From UBA12481 sp942493265 (GTDB lineage: Bacteria; Bacteroidota; Bacteroidia; Bacteroidales; UBA12481), in contig OW818688.1 in the NCBI GenBank assembly GCA_942493265.1, forward strand, positions 4,960,001 through 5,024,000: 64,000 nucleotides of DNA, given 5' to 3'. The notes beneath the pieces were generated by a model. That model saw only the letters and a program-made list of their open reading frames with translations, was not told the DNA's origin and ran no database searches. This document shows, piece after piece, positions 49,757 through 58,861 of this stretch (position 1 is its first letter; every line of letters begins with the position of its first letter). The position numbers were made by a program, and so were the translations under genes.

Positions 49757-50283
49757 AACTAATGAATTTTTATGCCTACTCTTTTGAGGATTTTCGGCTT
49801 ACTCCGATTCTCTTTAAGTAACTATCGTATTTCTTTGCAATAGAACATTGGTTTTGGTTAAAGGATTTTGCCAACATTGGCAGGTTCAATTCTTGTTCCA
49901 TTTCATTGTTCAGATCAGTTTTAAATGAATTGCTAACCTTTTTACCCTTTAGGTTCGCCTGCCCAACTGCCAAAATGAGAAAAGAAAAGTTAAAATTTTT
50001 TTCAGAGACAGACAAAAAAAAATGATTAAACAGGAAAAAACGCCCAAAAATTCTATCACCGGCGGACCTTCCTAAACACTCCTTACAGACCATGTTTTTC
50101 AACCATCGGCAAATATGGTTGACCACCAATATATAAGCAAGATGGTACTTTCCGGGAACTTTCATCAATTTTAGGGCGACCTATTTGGAGACTGATCAAC
50201 TTCGGCACCGGAGGCTGGAAAACTTGTCCATTTGTTCCAACAAGGGGAAACAACCTGACGGATTTTCCCGTCACCCGCACCTT
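49757..50283. other. Intergenic stretch with a short dispersed repeat
   Basis: No convincing gene. A ~43-bp segment at 50031-50073 is an inverted copy of 56671-56712 (shared AAGGTCCGCCGG and GCGTTTTTTCC). Confidence 0.4.
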
Positions 50284-50508
50284 AAAAACACCCTTTTCCC
50301 AATCCAAAACCGGTTGAAAACTTGTTTTTCTTAAGTCGTTACCTTTCAGCGTCTTTGAGGGGAGAATCAGGCGTTCTTTTCCAAATGGTTACCGAGCCCT
50401 CATCCCCTAAAATGGGCACGGCTAAATCGTGGGTCGCTACAGAAAAAGGCCCGTTAATTGTTTTATATCCTGCGTGTTGCGGATTGTGTTCAATTCCCGC
50501 GCGCTCCA
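50284..50508 (-). repeat. Second copy of the recombinase-tail repeat
   Basis: Matches 34207-34429 in order and orientation. Here it encodes the C-terminal end of the serine recombinase gene, which suggests that the copy at 34 kb came from a related element. Confidence 0.75.
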
Positions 50509-51343
50509 CAGAACGGGACAACAGCAAATTTTGCGTCAGTTGTCCCGTTTTTGTTTTGTGTAAGTCGTTGAATTCCTGAATGATCAAACGATAGAATTCA
50601 TTGATTCGAATAGTTCGACATTTTTTTTCGGAGATTTCGAGCATTTCTGGAAATATCGAACTAATTAGGGCTGCCTTCTGGGATGAATCAGCTGATTTCC
50701 AGTAGAGTTGCAGGTTCGAAACCAGTGATGTGCAACTATCAAGGTATTTCTCCAAATTATCTTTCACCCTGTTGTCTGAATTGCTTGCATTGAGGAGATT
50801 CTGCAGCTCAATATTATACCTCCCCATCATGGAACTATAGTCGGTTGGGGACAGATTCCCATCAGCCAGCATGTCTTGCAATTTTAGGATTCGCCCCTCA
50901 CATTTAGCGATGTCATTTGAGAGCGATTCCTTCCTCCCTGATCTTTCCTGAACAGTACCCTGTGCAACCACCCGGAGCATCTTTTTATAAAGCTGAGCAA
51001 CGGGTCTTTCAACATGCAACTCACTAATAACTTTGCCGATAATCAGATCAACATAATCAGCCCGAATCCGGGTTTTCCCGCAACTGTTGCAATGGTAGTA
51101 GAAGTGACGTTTACCTGTCTGACTTCTGGAACCGCTTCCGGTTAATTTACTCGCGCAAATCGGGCAGAGAAGTATTCCCCGAAAGGGAAGTTCAGCCCTG
51201 ACAGAGGTCCTTACCGGTAGCCTCCTGGTCTTCTTAAAATTATTCAGTCGGTACTGTACCCGATTGGACGTGCCGACTAAAGCTACAGGCTCTGCCGACC
51301 TAGAAGCAAATCGGCTAATTTTCGTACTATGATGAAAATTTGG
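50339..51343 (-). pseudogene. Serine recombinase, N-terminal catalytic domain missing
   Basis: The open frame starts directly after the stop codon of the neighbouring tyrosine-recombinase gene, without a start codon. It reads a recombinase linker, then a zinc beta-ribbon (LPFRGILLCPICASKLTGSG ... HCNSCGKTRIRADYVDLII), then a long coiled coil typical of large serine recombinases (LSNDIAKCEGRILKLQDML and following). The N-terminal resolvase domain with its catalytic Ser is absent. The tail coincides with the repeat also found at 34 kb. It is a fossil of an integrated element. Confidence 0.82.
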
Positions 51344-51346
51344 GTT

Positions 51347-51880
51347 TTACGGTCTAAAATACTTGTTCATTCTAATCGGCAGCGGTTGTAAATTAAATCG
51401 GCATTTCCAGCCAACACGGCTATTCAGGTCCGGTTCTTGGAAAAGAGCCTTTATCGCTGTGTTGCTGATGCTATTAACTTCCCGCTGCGGCTCATGGATG
51501 GGCTTTACGTGCTTCTTCGTAGCATCATAAAGATATGCCAGCCCCATATCTTCACCTCCCATGAACAAGAGGAGACTCTTTATGGCTGCCATCCTGTTGT
51601 TACACGTCGAAGAAGATGCCTCTGCGGATGTCTTCATCCAGACAACCCACTCGTTCATGACGTTTGCAGAGAAGCAATCAGCATTCAGGTTGAACGGAGT
51701 AAGGCCTTTGTATTGGCTTAAAAATTTGGAAAACATTCCCAATGATGACCGATAAGTTCTTACAGTATGGGGACTCTGAGCCCCAACCGAAGGCAGGTAT
51801 GAGCAGGTCCACTTGTGAACCAAAGCACTCAATCTCAATGACTCTTGCAGTGCTGCATCTCTTTTCTTAGTTTTCCCCAT
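51347..51880 (-). CDS. Third tyrosine recombinase of a RIT-like trio, truncated
   Basis: 177 aa; normal members are roughly twice this length. The N-terminal SAM-like DNA-binding domain is present (TVRTYRSSLGMFSKFL ... NNRMAAIKSLLLFMGG), but the catalytic Arg, His-x-x-Arg and Tyr are missing. After VGWK the sequence departs from the family, ends at a TAA, and continues in the same frame into the serine-recombinase fragment. The break is therefore a fusion point between two elements. Its start overlaps the preceding recombinase by 14 bp. Confidence 0.78.
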   Translation of the reverse strand: MGKTKKRDAALQESLRLSALVHKWTCSYLPSVGAQSPHTVRTYRSSLGMFSKFLSQYKGLTPFNLNADCFSANVMNEWVVWMKTSAEASSSTCNNRMAAIKSLLLFMGGEDMGLAYLYDATKKHVKPIHEPQREVNSISNTAIKALFQEPDLNSRVGWKCRFNLQPLPIRMNKYFRP

Positions 51881-52847
51881 GGCACGATTGATTTTGAAGA
51901 AGATTTCTGAAAGAGTCTCCGCTACATCTCTCTACCTTGTCATGCAAGACGGGGATATAATGGAAGTACGTACAAGTCATAGCTGGGGAACTGTGCCCCA
52001 TCGAACGCGCAAGGAACATCAACTCCCCATTCATCACACATCCGATACCTTCCATCGCTTCAATGTTTTGGGTGGCATACAGGTGACGGAAGTCATATGC
52101 CCTGGCCGGTTCACTACTCACACGGGACCAGATATCTCTGAAGTTGTAGGACTCCCACCTTGGATCATGTGGATGACCTTTTGCATCGGGAAAGAGCAAG
52201 GCGGATTCTGGCATCAACCGGGATAAAGATTCTATATACCTGTTCAGGAGTTCTAACATACTTTGGTGCAAAACGATACGATGTTGCCCACCACCCTTGG
52301 ATTTAAGAACCGAAACTACACCCGAAGTGAAGTCTATGTCAGAGATATTTAGCCATCTAGCTTCACAAGTGCGCAACCCGGAACTCCGTAGCAGGCGAAA
52401 AAAGATAGGTATTTCAAGGGCACTAAGCCTCGCACTGAGAGTCTTAATTCGTAAGCATTTGGCGAGACATTTTCGATCGCACTCCACAAAGAACTGATCA
52501 AGTTCTTCATCCGTGAAAAGATGGGGAGCAAAGGACAAATCCTTGACATATTTCTGGCGTTTGGATCGGATAGTCGTCTTGCCCAATTCACGGAGGTATT
52601 CAACGAAGTTCCAGACGCAAGTTGTTCTCACGCGGCATGAGTTCCCATTTTCGCTATCGCGTGGATTACACCATGCAAGCATTCCCTCTACGAGCTCCGA
52701 TTGCTTTGGGAAGTTATCGAAGCAATATTTGTCGAAGTTATGGAGATTGTCACTATAAGTTACGCTCCAGGTATCAGCGGCTTTGCGACTTAGCACGAAC
52801 TCGTTCATTAGCGGAGCAAGTGCGGATAGATAAGGTCTTCGTATCAT
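51867..52847 (-). CDS. Tyrosine recombinase, second of a RIT-like trio
   Basis: 326 aa. The N-terminal core-binding domain is followed by a full catalytic domain: Arg in SSGLRTCEARWL, Lys/His region, YDFRHLYAT with the second Arg, MGHSSPAMTCTYFHY with the nucleophile Tyr region. It overlaps the first recombinase by 4 bp (ATGA) and the third by 14 bp, so all three are translated together. Three overlapping tyrosine recombinases are the hallmark of RIT (recombinase-in-trio) elements. The other family with several Y-recombinases, Tn554, has a different gene set. Confidence 0.85.
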   Translation of the reverse strand: MIRRPYLSALAPLMNEFVLSRKAADTWSVTYSDNLHNFDKYCFDNFPKQSELVEGMLAWCNPRDSENGNSCRVRTTCVWNFVEYLRELGKTTIRSKRQKYVKDLSFAPHLFTDEELDQFFVECDRKCLAKCLRIKTLSARLSALEIPIFFRLLRSSGLRTCEARWLNISDIDFTSGVVSVLKSKGGGQHRIVLHQSMLELLNRYIESLSRLMPESALLFPDAKGHPHDPRWESYNFRDIWSRVSSEPARAYDFRHLYATQNIEAMEGIGCVMNGELMFLARSMGHSSPAMTCTYFHYIPVLHDKVERCSGDSFRNLLQNQSCHGEN

Positions 52848-54073
52848 ATCGCAAATACTCTATTATCAACAGGATATCGTTCGATGCTTATTGCACAGGT
52901 CTTGAGATGTTCAATGTCCGTGTCAACATAGGGATGCAAGGATTCTTCATTCTTATGCCCTACTATGCTCGATACGGTGGCGCAATCTGTTCCTTTGGCA
53001 AGAAGGCTTGTGACAAGATGATGACGCATTACCCTGACGCCTCGTGCCCGGCCTTGGGCTCGAACACCGGCGGCATCGAATACCTTGTTTATGATGGATC
53101 CTATTTCCTGGAACTCAGTATGTGGACGAGTTGCGTGTAAAAAGATTTTTTCGCTAACAACAGAGGGACGCTCAACTGTAATGTAATCGAAGAGTGTGTT
53201 GCCCATTGCCGCATTCAAAGGAAGATTCAGTGGAACGCCGGTTTTGGATTGCACCAAATGAATCCTCTCATGCTTCCAATCAATGTTCTGCATGCTCATA
53301 CTGGTTATATCGGTGCCTCGCAGACCCACAAAGTACGCGATCCATCCTATTGCACGTTCCATGTGGCTCAAACCGGACTGCTCATTTTTGAGACAATCAT
53401 AGACTTTGCGGGATTCTTCCGGCAGCAGATAATCAAACAGTTTTCTTGGCTCCCTGATTTTTGGGAGAAGGCGTATGATTCTCCTGGCATGCTCCCGATG
53501 TTTGTCAACGATGGTCCCTAGAACCATCTTTACGAGATGGCAATATGAACCTCTGCGGATAATCTCGTTGCCATCATGAAAGAACCTGTATATCATTCCG
53601 GCCTCAATATCGGTCAACACATTTGCCCCACAGTCTTGCATAAGGAGAAAAAAAATCAGCCCTGCACGATATTCGGTGTAAATAGTTTTGTTCGTTTTCC
53701 CTTCAGCCCTTCGGATAATAGAGTGATTATCAATGATCTCCTTGAACTCATTGCTAAGGTGTTCAAATTTCGATGGACCCGCCATGAACCCGGTTGCGAT
53801 GCCCTGAGGAAATTTACCATTAATGTCGAAGTTCCAGAGGAGTCCAATATAGGATTTGAGATTTTTGTCGCGAGATTCCCCAGGCTGATAACCTAACTGC
53901 TGCGCAGCATAACCATAGAAGTCTTCATAAGAACGGATTTCCGGCTTGTCCCCCTCTTCAATGGCAATTTTAAGGCACTTGCGAGTCATCAAAAGCGCGT
54001 CCTTTTTGTACCCCTTCTCGATCAGGTAGTCGAGCAACAAGTGTTTTGTTGATTGTAGATGCGTTGTGTCCAT
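52844..54073 (-). CDS. Tyrosine recombinase, first of a RIT-like trio
   Basis: 409 aa from ATG 54073 (MDTTHLQSTKHLLLDYL); an in-frame ATG at 54121 would add 16 residues and cannot be excluded. The catalytic domain has VGLRGTDITSM (first Arg), an SKTG-type Lys segment, RVMRHHLVTSLL (His/Arg) and VGHKNEESLHPYVDTD (His and Tyr). It heads the recombinase trio. Upstream lie a palindrome and an IS66 remnant, which mark the element's edge. Confidence 0.85.
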   Translation of the reverse strand: MDTTHLQSTKHLLLDYLIEKGYKKDALLMTRKCLKIAIEEGDKPEIRSYEDFYGYAAQQLGYQPGESRDKNLKSYIGLLWNFDINGKFPQGIATGFMAGPSKFEHLSNEFKEIIDNHSIIRRAEGKTNKTIYTEYRAGLIFFLLMQDCGANVLTDIEAGMIYRFFHDGNEIIRRGSYCHLVKMVLGTIVDKHREHARRIIRLLPKIREPRKLFDYLLPEESRKVYDCLKNEQSGLSHMERAIGWIAYFVGLRGTDITSMSMQNIDWKHERIHLVQSKTGVPLNLPLNAAMGNTLFDYITVERPSVVSEKIFLHATRPHTEFQEIGSIINKVFDAAGVRAQGRARGVRVMRHHLVTSLLAKGTDCATVSSIVGHKNEESLHPYVDTDIEHLKTCAISIERYPVDNRVFAI

Positions 54074-54195
54074 AATACAATTTATTATTGGTGTGGACAC
54101 AAAGTTCCATAATATTATCATAACTATTTTATGCTACCATGCAGTAGTTCAGGAGACTATGGGCAGTGGTTTCGATAACTGAAAAGTTATGATAA

Positions 54196-54227
54196 CCGAG
54201 ATTATCCAAAAGTTTGGATAATCTCGG
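54196..54227. repeat. 15-bp perfect palindrome at the RIT/IS66 boundary
   Basis: CCGAGATTATCCAAA, a 2-bp centre and its exact complement. The right arm is IS66 coding sequence (DNLGENSIR), whereas the left arm is outside it. It could be a recombination site or a terminator hairpin. Confidence 0.8.
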
Positions 54228-54486
54228 GGAGAACTCTATTAGGGCTGTTGCGATGGGAAGACATGCGTGGTTGTTTTGCGGAAACCACGATGCTGCTGAA
54301 AATGCGGCCATTATGTATACCATGTTTGGATGCTGCAAGGCTCATGGGGTCAACTTCCGGGATTGGTTGGTGTACTTCCTGAACCATGTCCACGATTATG
54401 ATGATGATTATTCCAAAAACCTGGACGAACTACTGCCTCACAAGTTTCTTGCAAAACACTCTGAAAATCTAGGAATCCTATCATAG
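54214..54486 (+). pseudogene. IS66-family transposase, C-terminal fragment
   Basis: Frame reading NLGENSIRAVAMGRHAWLF, then GNHDAAENAAIMYTMFGCCKAHGVNFRDW and LLPHKF, matching the C-terminal part of IS66 transposases (ENSIRPVALGRKNWLFAGS ...). The upstream catalytic domain is absent; the match begins at the palindrome. It was cut when the neighbouring recombinase element arrived or by later deletion. Confidence 0.85.
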
Positions 54487-54838
54487 TCTATCATAGGTCT
54501 GTGAACATTTAAGAGACTCTCTGAAAATCGGGGAGTTTTTTTAGCAGTACAATACGGGGTTCACCGAATGCTTACCCTTATGTAATGCGATTGTCATTAT
54601 CATTTGTCACAATTGTTACAATTAGCAGATTATCATGAAAAAGCAACCAGTTACACAGTCAACCCAACAGGATATACAATTTGACTTTTTATTTAGAAAA
54701 GATGAACTATATTATACCCAAAATATTGAAAAATGTCTTTAATCACTTTTAAACATCTTCCACGCATTCAATGCTTTATAATGGAATCAAAGATTGATGA
54801 CATTTTCTAGTATTTTCACTCTAAAATCGAATATTTTA
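54487..54838. other. Intergenic stretch with one possible small ORF
   Basis: A 35-codon frame at 54635-54742 (MKKQPVTQSTQQDIQF ...) begins with an ATG but has no supporting evidence. A weak hairpin followed by a T-run (around 54512-54540) may terminate the IS66 relic. Confidence 0.3.
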
Positions 54839-54869
54839 TTTGGCTAATTCAAATTATAGTTTAACTTTG
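54839..54869 (+). promoter_or_regulatory. Bacteroidota-type promoter TTTG-N19-TAACTTTG
   Basis: TTTG at 54839-54842 and TAACTTTG at 54862-54869 with the canonical 19-bp spacer. It lies ~115 bp upstream of the lipoprotein gene. This is the best promoter match in the window. Confidence 0.68.
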
Positions 54870-54983
54870 TCTGTCAAAATTTTGCAACCGCATGATAAAT
54901 AAAGGTTTAAATGAGTCTGCAGTCATATTGACTACTAAATTTATTGTGCTCCTTTACCCTGACCTAACCTAACTAAACCCAGA

Positions 54984-55631
54984 ATGAAAAAGGCAATTGC
55001 AATTACATCTATCGCTCTTATTGGACTCCTTGTAGTCCTTTTCTCATGTTCAGAAAACCTGTTTCAATCAATGTCTGACGAATCAGCAACAACGCCATTA
55101 AAATCCTCAGTAGATGAAGAACTTGTCTTAGTTGCTAAAATTCAGGCGGATGGAACCTTTGATCTTTCGTTAAAAGCTGAAAAGGTTAAAGAATTGTTTG
55201 GTAATTATCATAAAAAACTCTCCAAGCAAACCGGTGAGGGTTTAGTTGATAAGGTTCAGATTGATTCTATTGGAATCATTTCAACTACAAAGATCTTGGC
55301 TTTGGATAAGCAATACTACCTTGCTGCTTTAGGCTTCGCTTTTAAGAATGGTAGCCAATATCATATTCATATGGCTTATGGCTTGGTCCTTATTAATGAT
55401 GGACTTTTCCTAAAAAAGGCAGGAGCTTCACAATTCAAATCTGCTTTGGCGATTGATAGTGGAGGACATACCTGTACCTCAGAATGCGCATGCCAAAGTT
55501 GTGATTTTGTTTATAGTACAACCTATCCTTATGAGATTACAGGATGTAAGTGTCTAGATGTTCCCTTGGGGGATAAATGGTGTAAGCATACAAAATCTAC
55601 GGAGCCTCTCATCCCTGACGCTGGTATTTGA
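54984..55631 (+). CDS. Lipoprotein with a Cys-rich C-terminus
   Basis: 215 aa. Lipoprotein signal ALIGLLVVLFSC with lipidated Cys ~22. The mature part has a ~120-residue mixed domain and ends with a cluster of cysteines and histidines (CTSECACQSC, GCKCLDV, KWCKH) that may bind metal or form disulfides. No family recognised. A strong consensus promoter lies upstream. The downstream gene is convergent. Confidence 0.72.
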   Translation: MKKAIAITSIALIGLLVVLFSCSENLFQSMSDESATTPLKSSVDEELVLVAKIQADGTFDLSLKAEKVKELFGNYHKKLSKQTGEGLVDKVQIDSIGIISTTKILALDKQYYLAALGFAFKNGSQYHIHMAYGLVLINDGLFLKKAGASQFKSALAIDSGGHTCTSECACQSCDFVYSTTYPYEITGCKCLDVPLGDKWCKHTKSTEPLIPDAGI

Positions 55632-55646
55632 GAATTTGTATTTTAT

Positions 55647-56393
55647 TCACTTTTGTAATATCTTATTGATGGTGTCAATTTTTAAATCCGCATGGTGTTG
55701 TAATGATTCGAAGTTTGACCTAACCTTAAGAAACTGAATTAATTTTTTTCTGAATGCTATTTCAGGATCGGAGGCAAGTTTTTCCCATATTTTTTGCGTT
55801 GGGGAATACTTTTCGAGAACTCTAAACTTTCCCATAACAATTTTATCATTCAGAAGTAGATCATCATACAAAACAGTTTTTTGGTGGTCTTCTAATTGTT
55901 CAATTATGGTAATCATCGGATCTAAGGATTCTTGTTCATAGATAATATAGTCTTCCTTTGATCCGACCCATTGGGTAATATCTGGCTTACTAAGATTGAG
56001 TGCGCGATATTGCAATAGTTTGTAGACCAAATCAAAATGAGCTTTATCATTCATTAAAAAAATAACACCCAACGCGCCCTTTTTGGACTCATCCAAATTT
56101 CGGGAATCAAGTAAATCAAAATACTCAGCTAGTTTGTCACGTTCCTTGTTCAATCGTTCTTGATGTGTATTTTGGAAAGAATTCCTGAGTTCACCAACAC
56201 CAAGTGCCACACCTGCAACGGAAACAATAATTGCCAATACGGATCCGAAGCGTTTTATTTTTTTGAAGAAATGTTCTGTTTCTTGCTTCAATTGAGTTAT
56301 CTCCAACCTAAGTTTTTCCAATTGAAGGTTGTCTTTTTCCGTAACGAATTTGGAAGAACCAGTTTGTCCATTATCGTTTTCTTCTTCGGTCAT
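55647..56393 (-). CDS. Coiled-coil membrane protein of unknown function
   Basis: 248 aa. Residues ~20-45 form a coiled coil, then one membrane segment (SVLAIIVSVAGVALGVGE, ~50-68), then ~180 helical residues. The topology resembles small bacterial proteins that place a helical sensor/effector domain on one side of the membrane. No family is recognised and no operon partner is seen. Confidence 0.68.
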   Translation of the reverse strand: MTEEENDNGQTGSSKFVTEKDNLQLEKLRLEITQLKQETEHFFKKIKRFGSVLAIIVSVAGVALGVGELRNSFQNTHQERLNKERDKLAEYFDLLDSRNLDESKKGALGVIFLMNDKAHFDLVYKLLQYRALNLSKPDITQWVGSKEDYIIYEQESLDPMITIIEQLEDHQKTVLYDDLLLNDKIVMGKFRVLEKYSPTQKIWEKLASDPEIAFRKKLIQFLKVRSNFESLQHHADLKIDTINKILQK

Positions 56394-56879
56394 GGTTTTT
56401 TAATTATAAAGTACGTTATCTTCTAGTTAATACCGATTTTGACGAAAGGTAACCTTTGATTTGAGATTATTTAATCAAAAAGTAGATTTTAAGTGGATAT
56501 TTTGGGAAAAGTGGACGATTTGATCAGTCGCCTGTGCCTGAGTTTGTCCAATCACTTATGTAGTTGTAAAAGACTTTGAAAAAAAATTCGAAAGTCTCAT
56601 ATTCCCTGAAGTCTGATTGGTCAATAAATTTCGCCGGCCGGTGATTTTCAGGATCGGAAAAGGGTTTTCAGTAAGGTCCGCCGGACGTTAATTTTTTAAG
56701 CGTTTTTTCCAATAAAAGCACAAAACCTCTTTCAAAGATCGTTGACTTTTTCATCTCTGACCAAAAAGCAATCCGGAAGATTCTCGAGTTATACCGAACG
56801 TTGGGCATAAATAGGTTCCATACCGGGGTCAATGACCAGCCCCAGGAGTGTACCGGAGGATGGACATCCTCCTTACATT
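56394..56879. other. Intergenic stretch with a short dispersed repeat
   Basis: Contains the second copy (56671-56712) of the repeat seen inverted at 50031-50073. A decayed plus-strand frame around 56715-56877 may belong to the transposase relic downstream. Confidence 0.35.
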
Positions 56880-57383
56880 AATACTGAGTCCATTCGTTAA
56901 TGCAAATGGATCTGGCAACACAATGGATTGGTTCAAGGAAACGCTCAATGCTGAAAAGGATATCATTTACCGATTTATGAATCATTGCCGGTTGCGCTGG
57001 AGGATGGTTAATGAAGAGGTAAACTGCTAACTAATTGATTGAATGGATATTTGCAAACCGCTCAATGCTTTCTTGATCCTGGACGACAGGGATTTGAAGA
57101 AAACCTGTTTTCAAATGGAGCTCATCAGTCGTGTTTGGTAGCTAGTTGACAATAAAGCCTAGCTGGGCTTCAAGTGATGTTCTTAGGCTAGTTTGACAAT
57201 AAAAGCTTCTTGGACCTGGACTTCTCTTTGCAGCGCGAAGCGGACAAAAATGTGAAGTCCCCCTTCGGAATGAAGCAGCAACAAGCTAAGGTCCAATTCC
57301 ACATGGTTATTCTGGAGCTCCTTCAATTTGTTTCAGATTTAATCGACAATGATTTTGAATTCCTTATCCAGAGACTGATGTAG
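56880..57383 (+). pseudogene. Degraded IS4-type transposase relic
   Basis: Two separated plus-strand pieces. One reads LILSPFVNANGSGNTMDWF, then LNAEKDIIYRFMNHCRLRW (to ~57028). The second, at 57201-57383, reads KSFLDLDFSLQREADKNVKS and GMKQQQAKVQF. Both match conserved stretches of IS4-type transposases from Bacteroidota (the ...YRF-N--R--WR and LDFSLH-E... motifs). Frameshifts and deletions separate them. Confidence 0.6.
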
Positions 57384-57560
57384 AAGGGCAACCAACAGGC
57401 GAAATTCGTGCAGATCGTTAATTATTCAATTGCTGATGTGGCCTAAAAAAGACATGCGAAACTTAAATAATTAAATCCAAAAAAAATTCAGGTCGCTCGT
57501 GACTGGAGGGTTACAAACATTAAATTACCCATTACTGGCTAAAATCTATTCTACTTCCCA

Positions 57561-58088
57561 TCATACAACCTCACAGGGCACAGCAATTCGAACAAACCTG
57601 CACGATGTAATGATCATCATATTCTGATTGATGCATTCCAATCGCAATATCAATTCTTCCTTGCCTTTGCACTTAACAACCTCCGCCTTACGACCAATCA
57701 GTGGTCCAGATCCAATTTCAACTAGATCGCCTGGTTCAAAGCTTTCGTTTGAAACAGAAAAACAAACCTTGTGCTCGAGAATTGCCCGTATGGAATCAAT
57801 CTGCTCATCAGGCAAAAAGCAAGGGAATATTCCACATTTGATGCATTGAAAAATGCAAGAGTGTTGTAAAGCTATGTCATATTCCTTGATGCTTAGTCGG
57901 GCAAAAATGTAAGATGGGAACAGGAGTTCGTCAATCCACATTTTTCGATCTGACCATTGATGTAAAACTTTTTGTCTGGGGAGGAACGTTTCGATTTTGC
58001 AACTTTGGAGGTAGCGTTCGGCTTTTGCCTCATGCTTAGTCTTCGTGTATAACACATACCAATGATATTTCTTGGTGAGTGGCGGCAT
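57561..58088 (-). CDS. NusG/UpxY-type transcription antiterminator
   Basis: 175 aa. The N-terminal ~110 residues have the NusG N-terminal-domain pattern (HWYVLYTKTKHEAKAERYL ... LLFPSYIFARL). The C-terminal KOW domain includes FEPGDLVEIGSGPLIGRKAEV. UpxY proteins in Bacteroides prevent early termination in surface-polysaccharide operons and are normally the first gene of the operon they control. Here only an IS4 relic lies downstream, so the target operon is lost or elsewhere. It follows an XRE gene by 18 bp. Confidence 0.85.
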   Translation of the reverse strand: MPPLTKKYHWYVLYTKTKHEAKAERYLQSCKIETFLPRQKVLHQWSDRKMWIDELLFPSYIFARLSIKEYDIALQHSCIFQCIKCGIFPCFLPDEQIDSIRAILEHKVCFSVSNESFEPGDLVEIGSGPLIGRKAEVVKCKGKEELILRLECINQNMMIITSCRFVRIAVPCEVV

Positions 58089-58106
58089 TGGAATAAGATT
58101 TAGTGG

Positions 58107-58379
58107 TTATTGAATTTGTGTAACGTATAGATCCTTCTGCAAAGAATTATGTTTTACTATTTCATTTTCAACACGTTGGAAAATTTCCGAGACATTGATC
58201 TTATAATAGTTGCATACCTTCAATAGTGTTGTAACATTGATGGATCGGATCCCCATCTCCACCCTACCAATATACATTCCAATATCTTGGTAGACTTCCT
58301 GCTGAGTTTTAGCCAAGTAGGTTCTTTCTTCCTTTAGCACCTTAGCAAGAACTTTGAAAAACATGTCGTCAATAGTCAT
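58107..58379 (-). CDS. XRE-family helix-turn-helix regulator
   Basis: 90 aa. The helix-turn-helix reads KEERTYLAKTQQEVYQDIG ... YIGRVEMGIRSINVTTLLKVCNYYKI, the standard Cro/C1 fold including the E-x-G turn. No extra domain. It probably forms an operon with the NusG-like gene 18 bp downstream and may regulate its own promoter. Confidence 0.82.
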   Translation of the reverse strand: MTIDDMFFKVLAKVLKEERTYLAKTQQEVYQDIGMYIGRVEMGIRSINVTTLLKVCNYYKINVSEIFQRVENEIVKHNSLQKDLYVTQIQ

Positions 58380-58524
58380 TATAAATCGCTCTTCTTAAGT
58401 AACATGGAGATTAGATGCAAAGTGCACTAATCCCTCTATAGCCATTAATATGTGAAGTCCACAAATTGTTACAGGTTAAATGAAAAAAAAGTTCTCCGGC
58501 CAAAATCTTTTCCCAACAGAATAG

Positions 58525-58575
58525 AAAAGGCCCAACTTACAGGGAGATTAATGTATCCTGTAAGTTGGGCCTTTT
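58525..58575. terminator. Strong bidirectional terminator
   Basis: 19-bp perfect stem (AAAAGGCCCAACTTACAGG and its complement) with a 13-nt loop, flanked by A-run and T-run. It follows the double-glycine peptide gene on the minus strand. Confidence 0.85.
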
Positions 58576-58584
58576 TAAGGCTGA

Positions 58585-58742
58585 TCATCCACCTCCACCG
58601 GGAACCGGAGGGATTGTAGGGAGTATAGGTGGAGGAGGAGGTATTTCAGACCCATCACCGTCTCCACCTCGGACATTTAGCATTTCATCTGCAGTTAACC
58701 GATTTTTTTTTCGGTCAGGTTTTCGAAATTTGTTTCCATCAT
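58585..58742 (-). pseudogene. Double-glycine leader-type peptide gene with an A9 frameshift
   Basis: From two adjacent ATGs (58742 and 58739) the minus strand encodes METNFENLTEKK, then a run of nine A. In the present sequence this frame stops at once. With one more A it continues NRLTADEMLNVRGGDGDGSE and a proline-rich C-terminus ending in four glycines, a 52-aa product. That shape (LTxxEMLxVRGG) is typical of double-glycine-type leader peptides in Bacteroidota. The in-frame alternative needs an ATG inside the divergent gene and gives an atypical N-terminus. The shift may be genuine, phase-variable, rescued by slippage, or a sequencing error. It faces a CHAT protease gene. Confidence 0.6.
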
Positions 58743-58861
58743 GATTTTTAAAGTTGAGAATTGATAACTGAACTATTAATATGCGAACACCCGGAAAAGT
58801 TACAGGGGAATCGTTTTTTTTGTACTTTGTGGTTTGTAAGAAGAACATGTCTGACAATTTT

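Noticed and set aside
49776..50168. 130-aa minus-strand ORF
   Set aside because: Low complexity, no start signal or recognisable pattern; contains the dispersed repeat.
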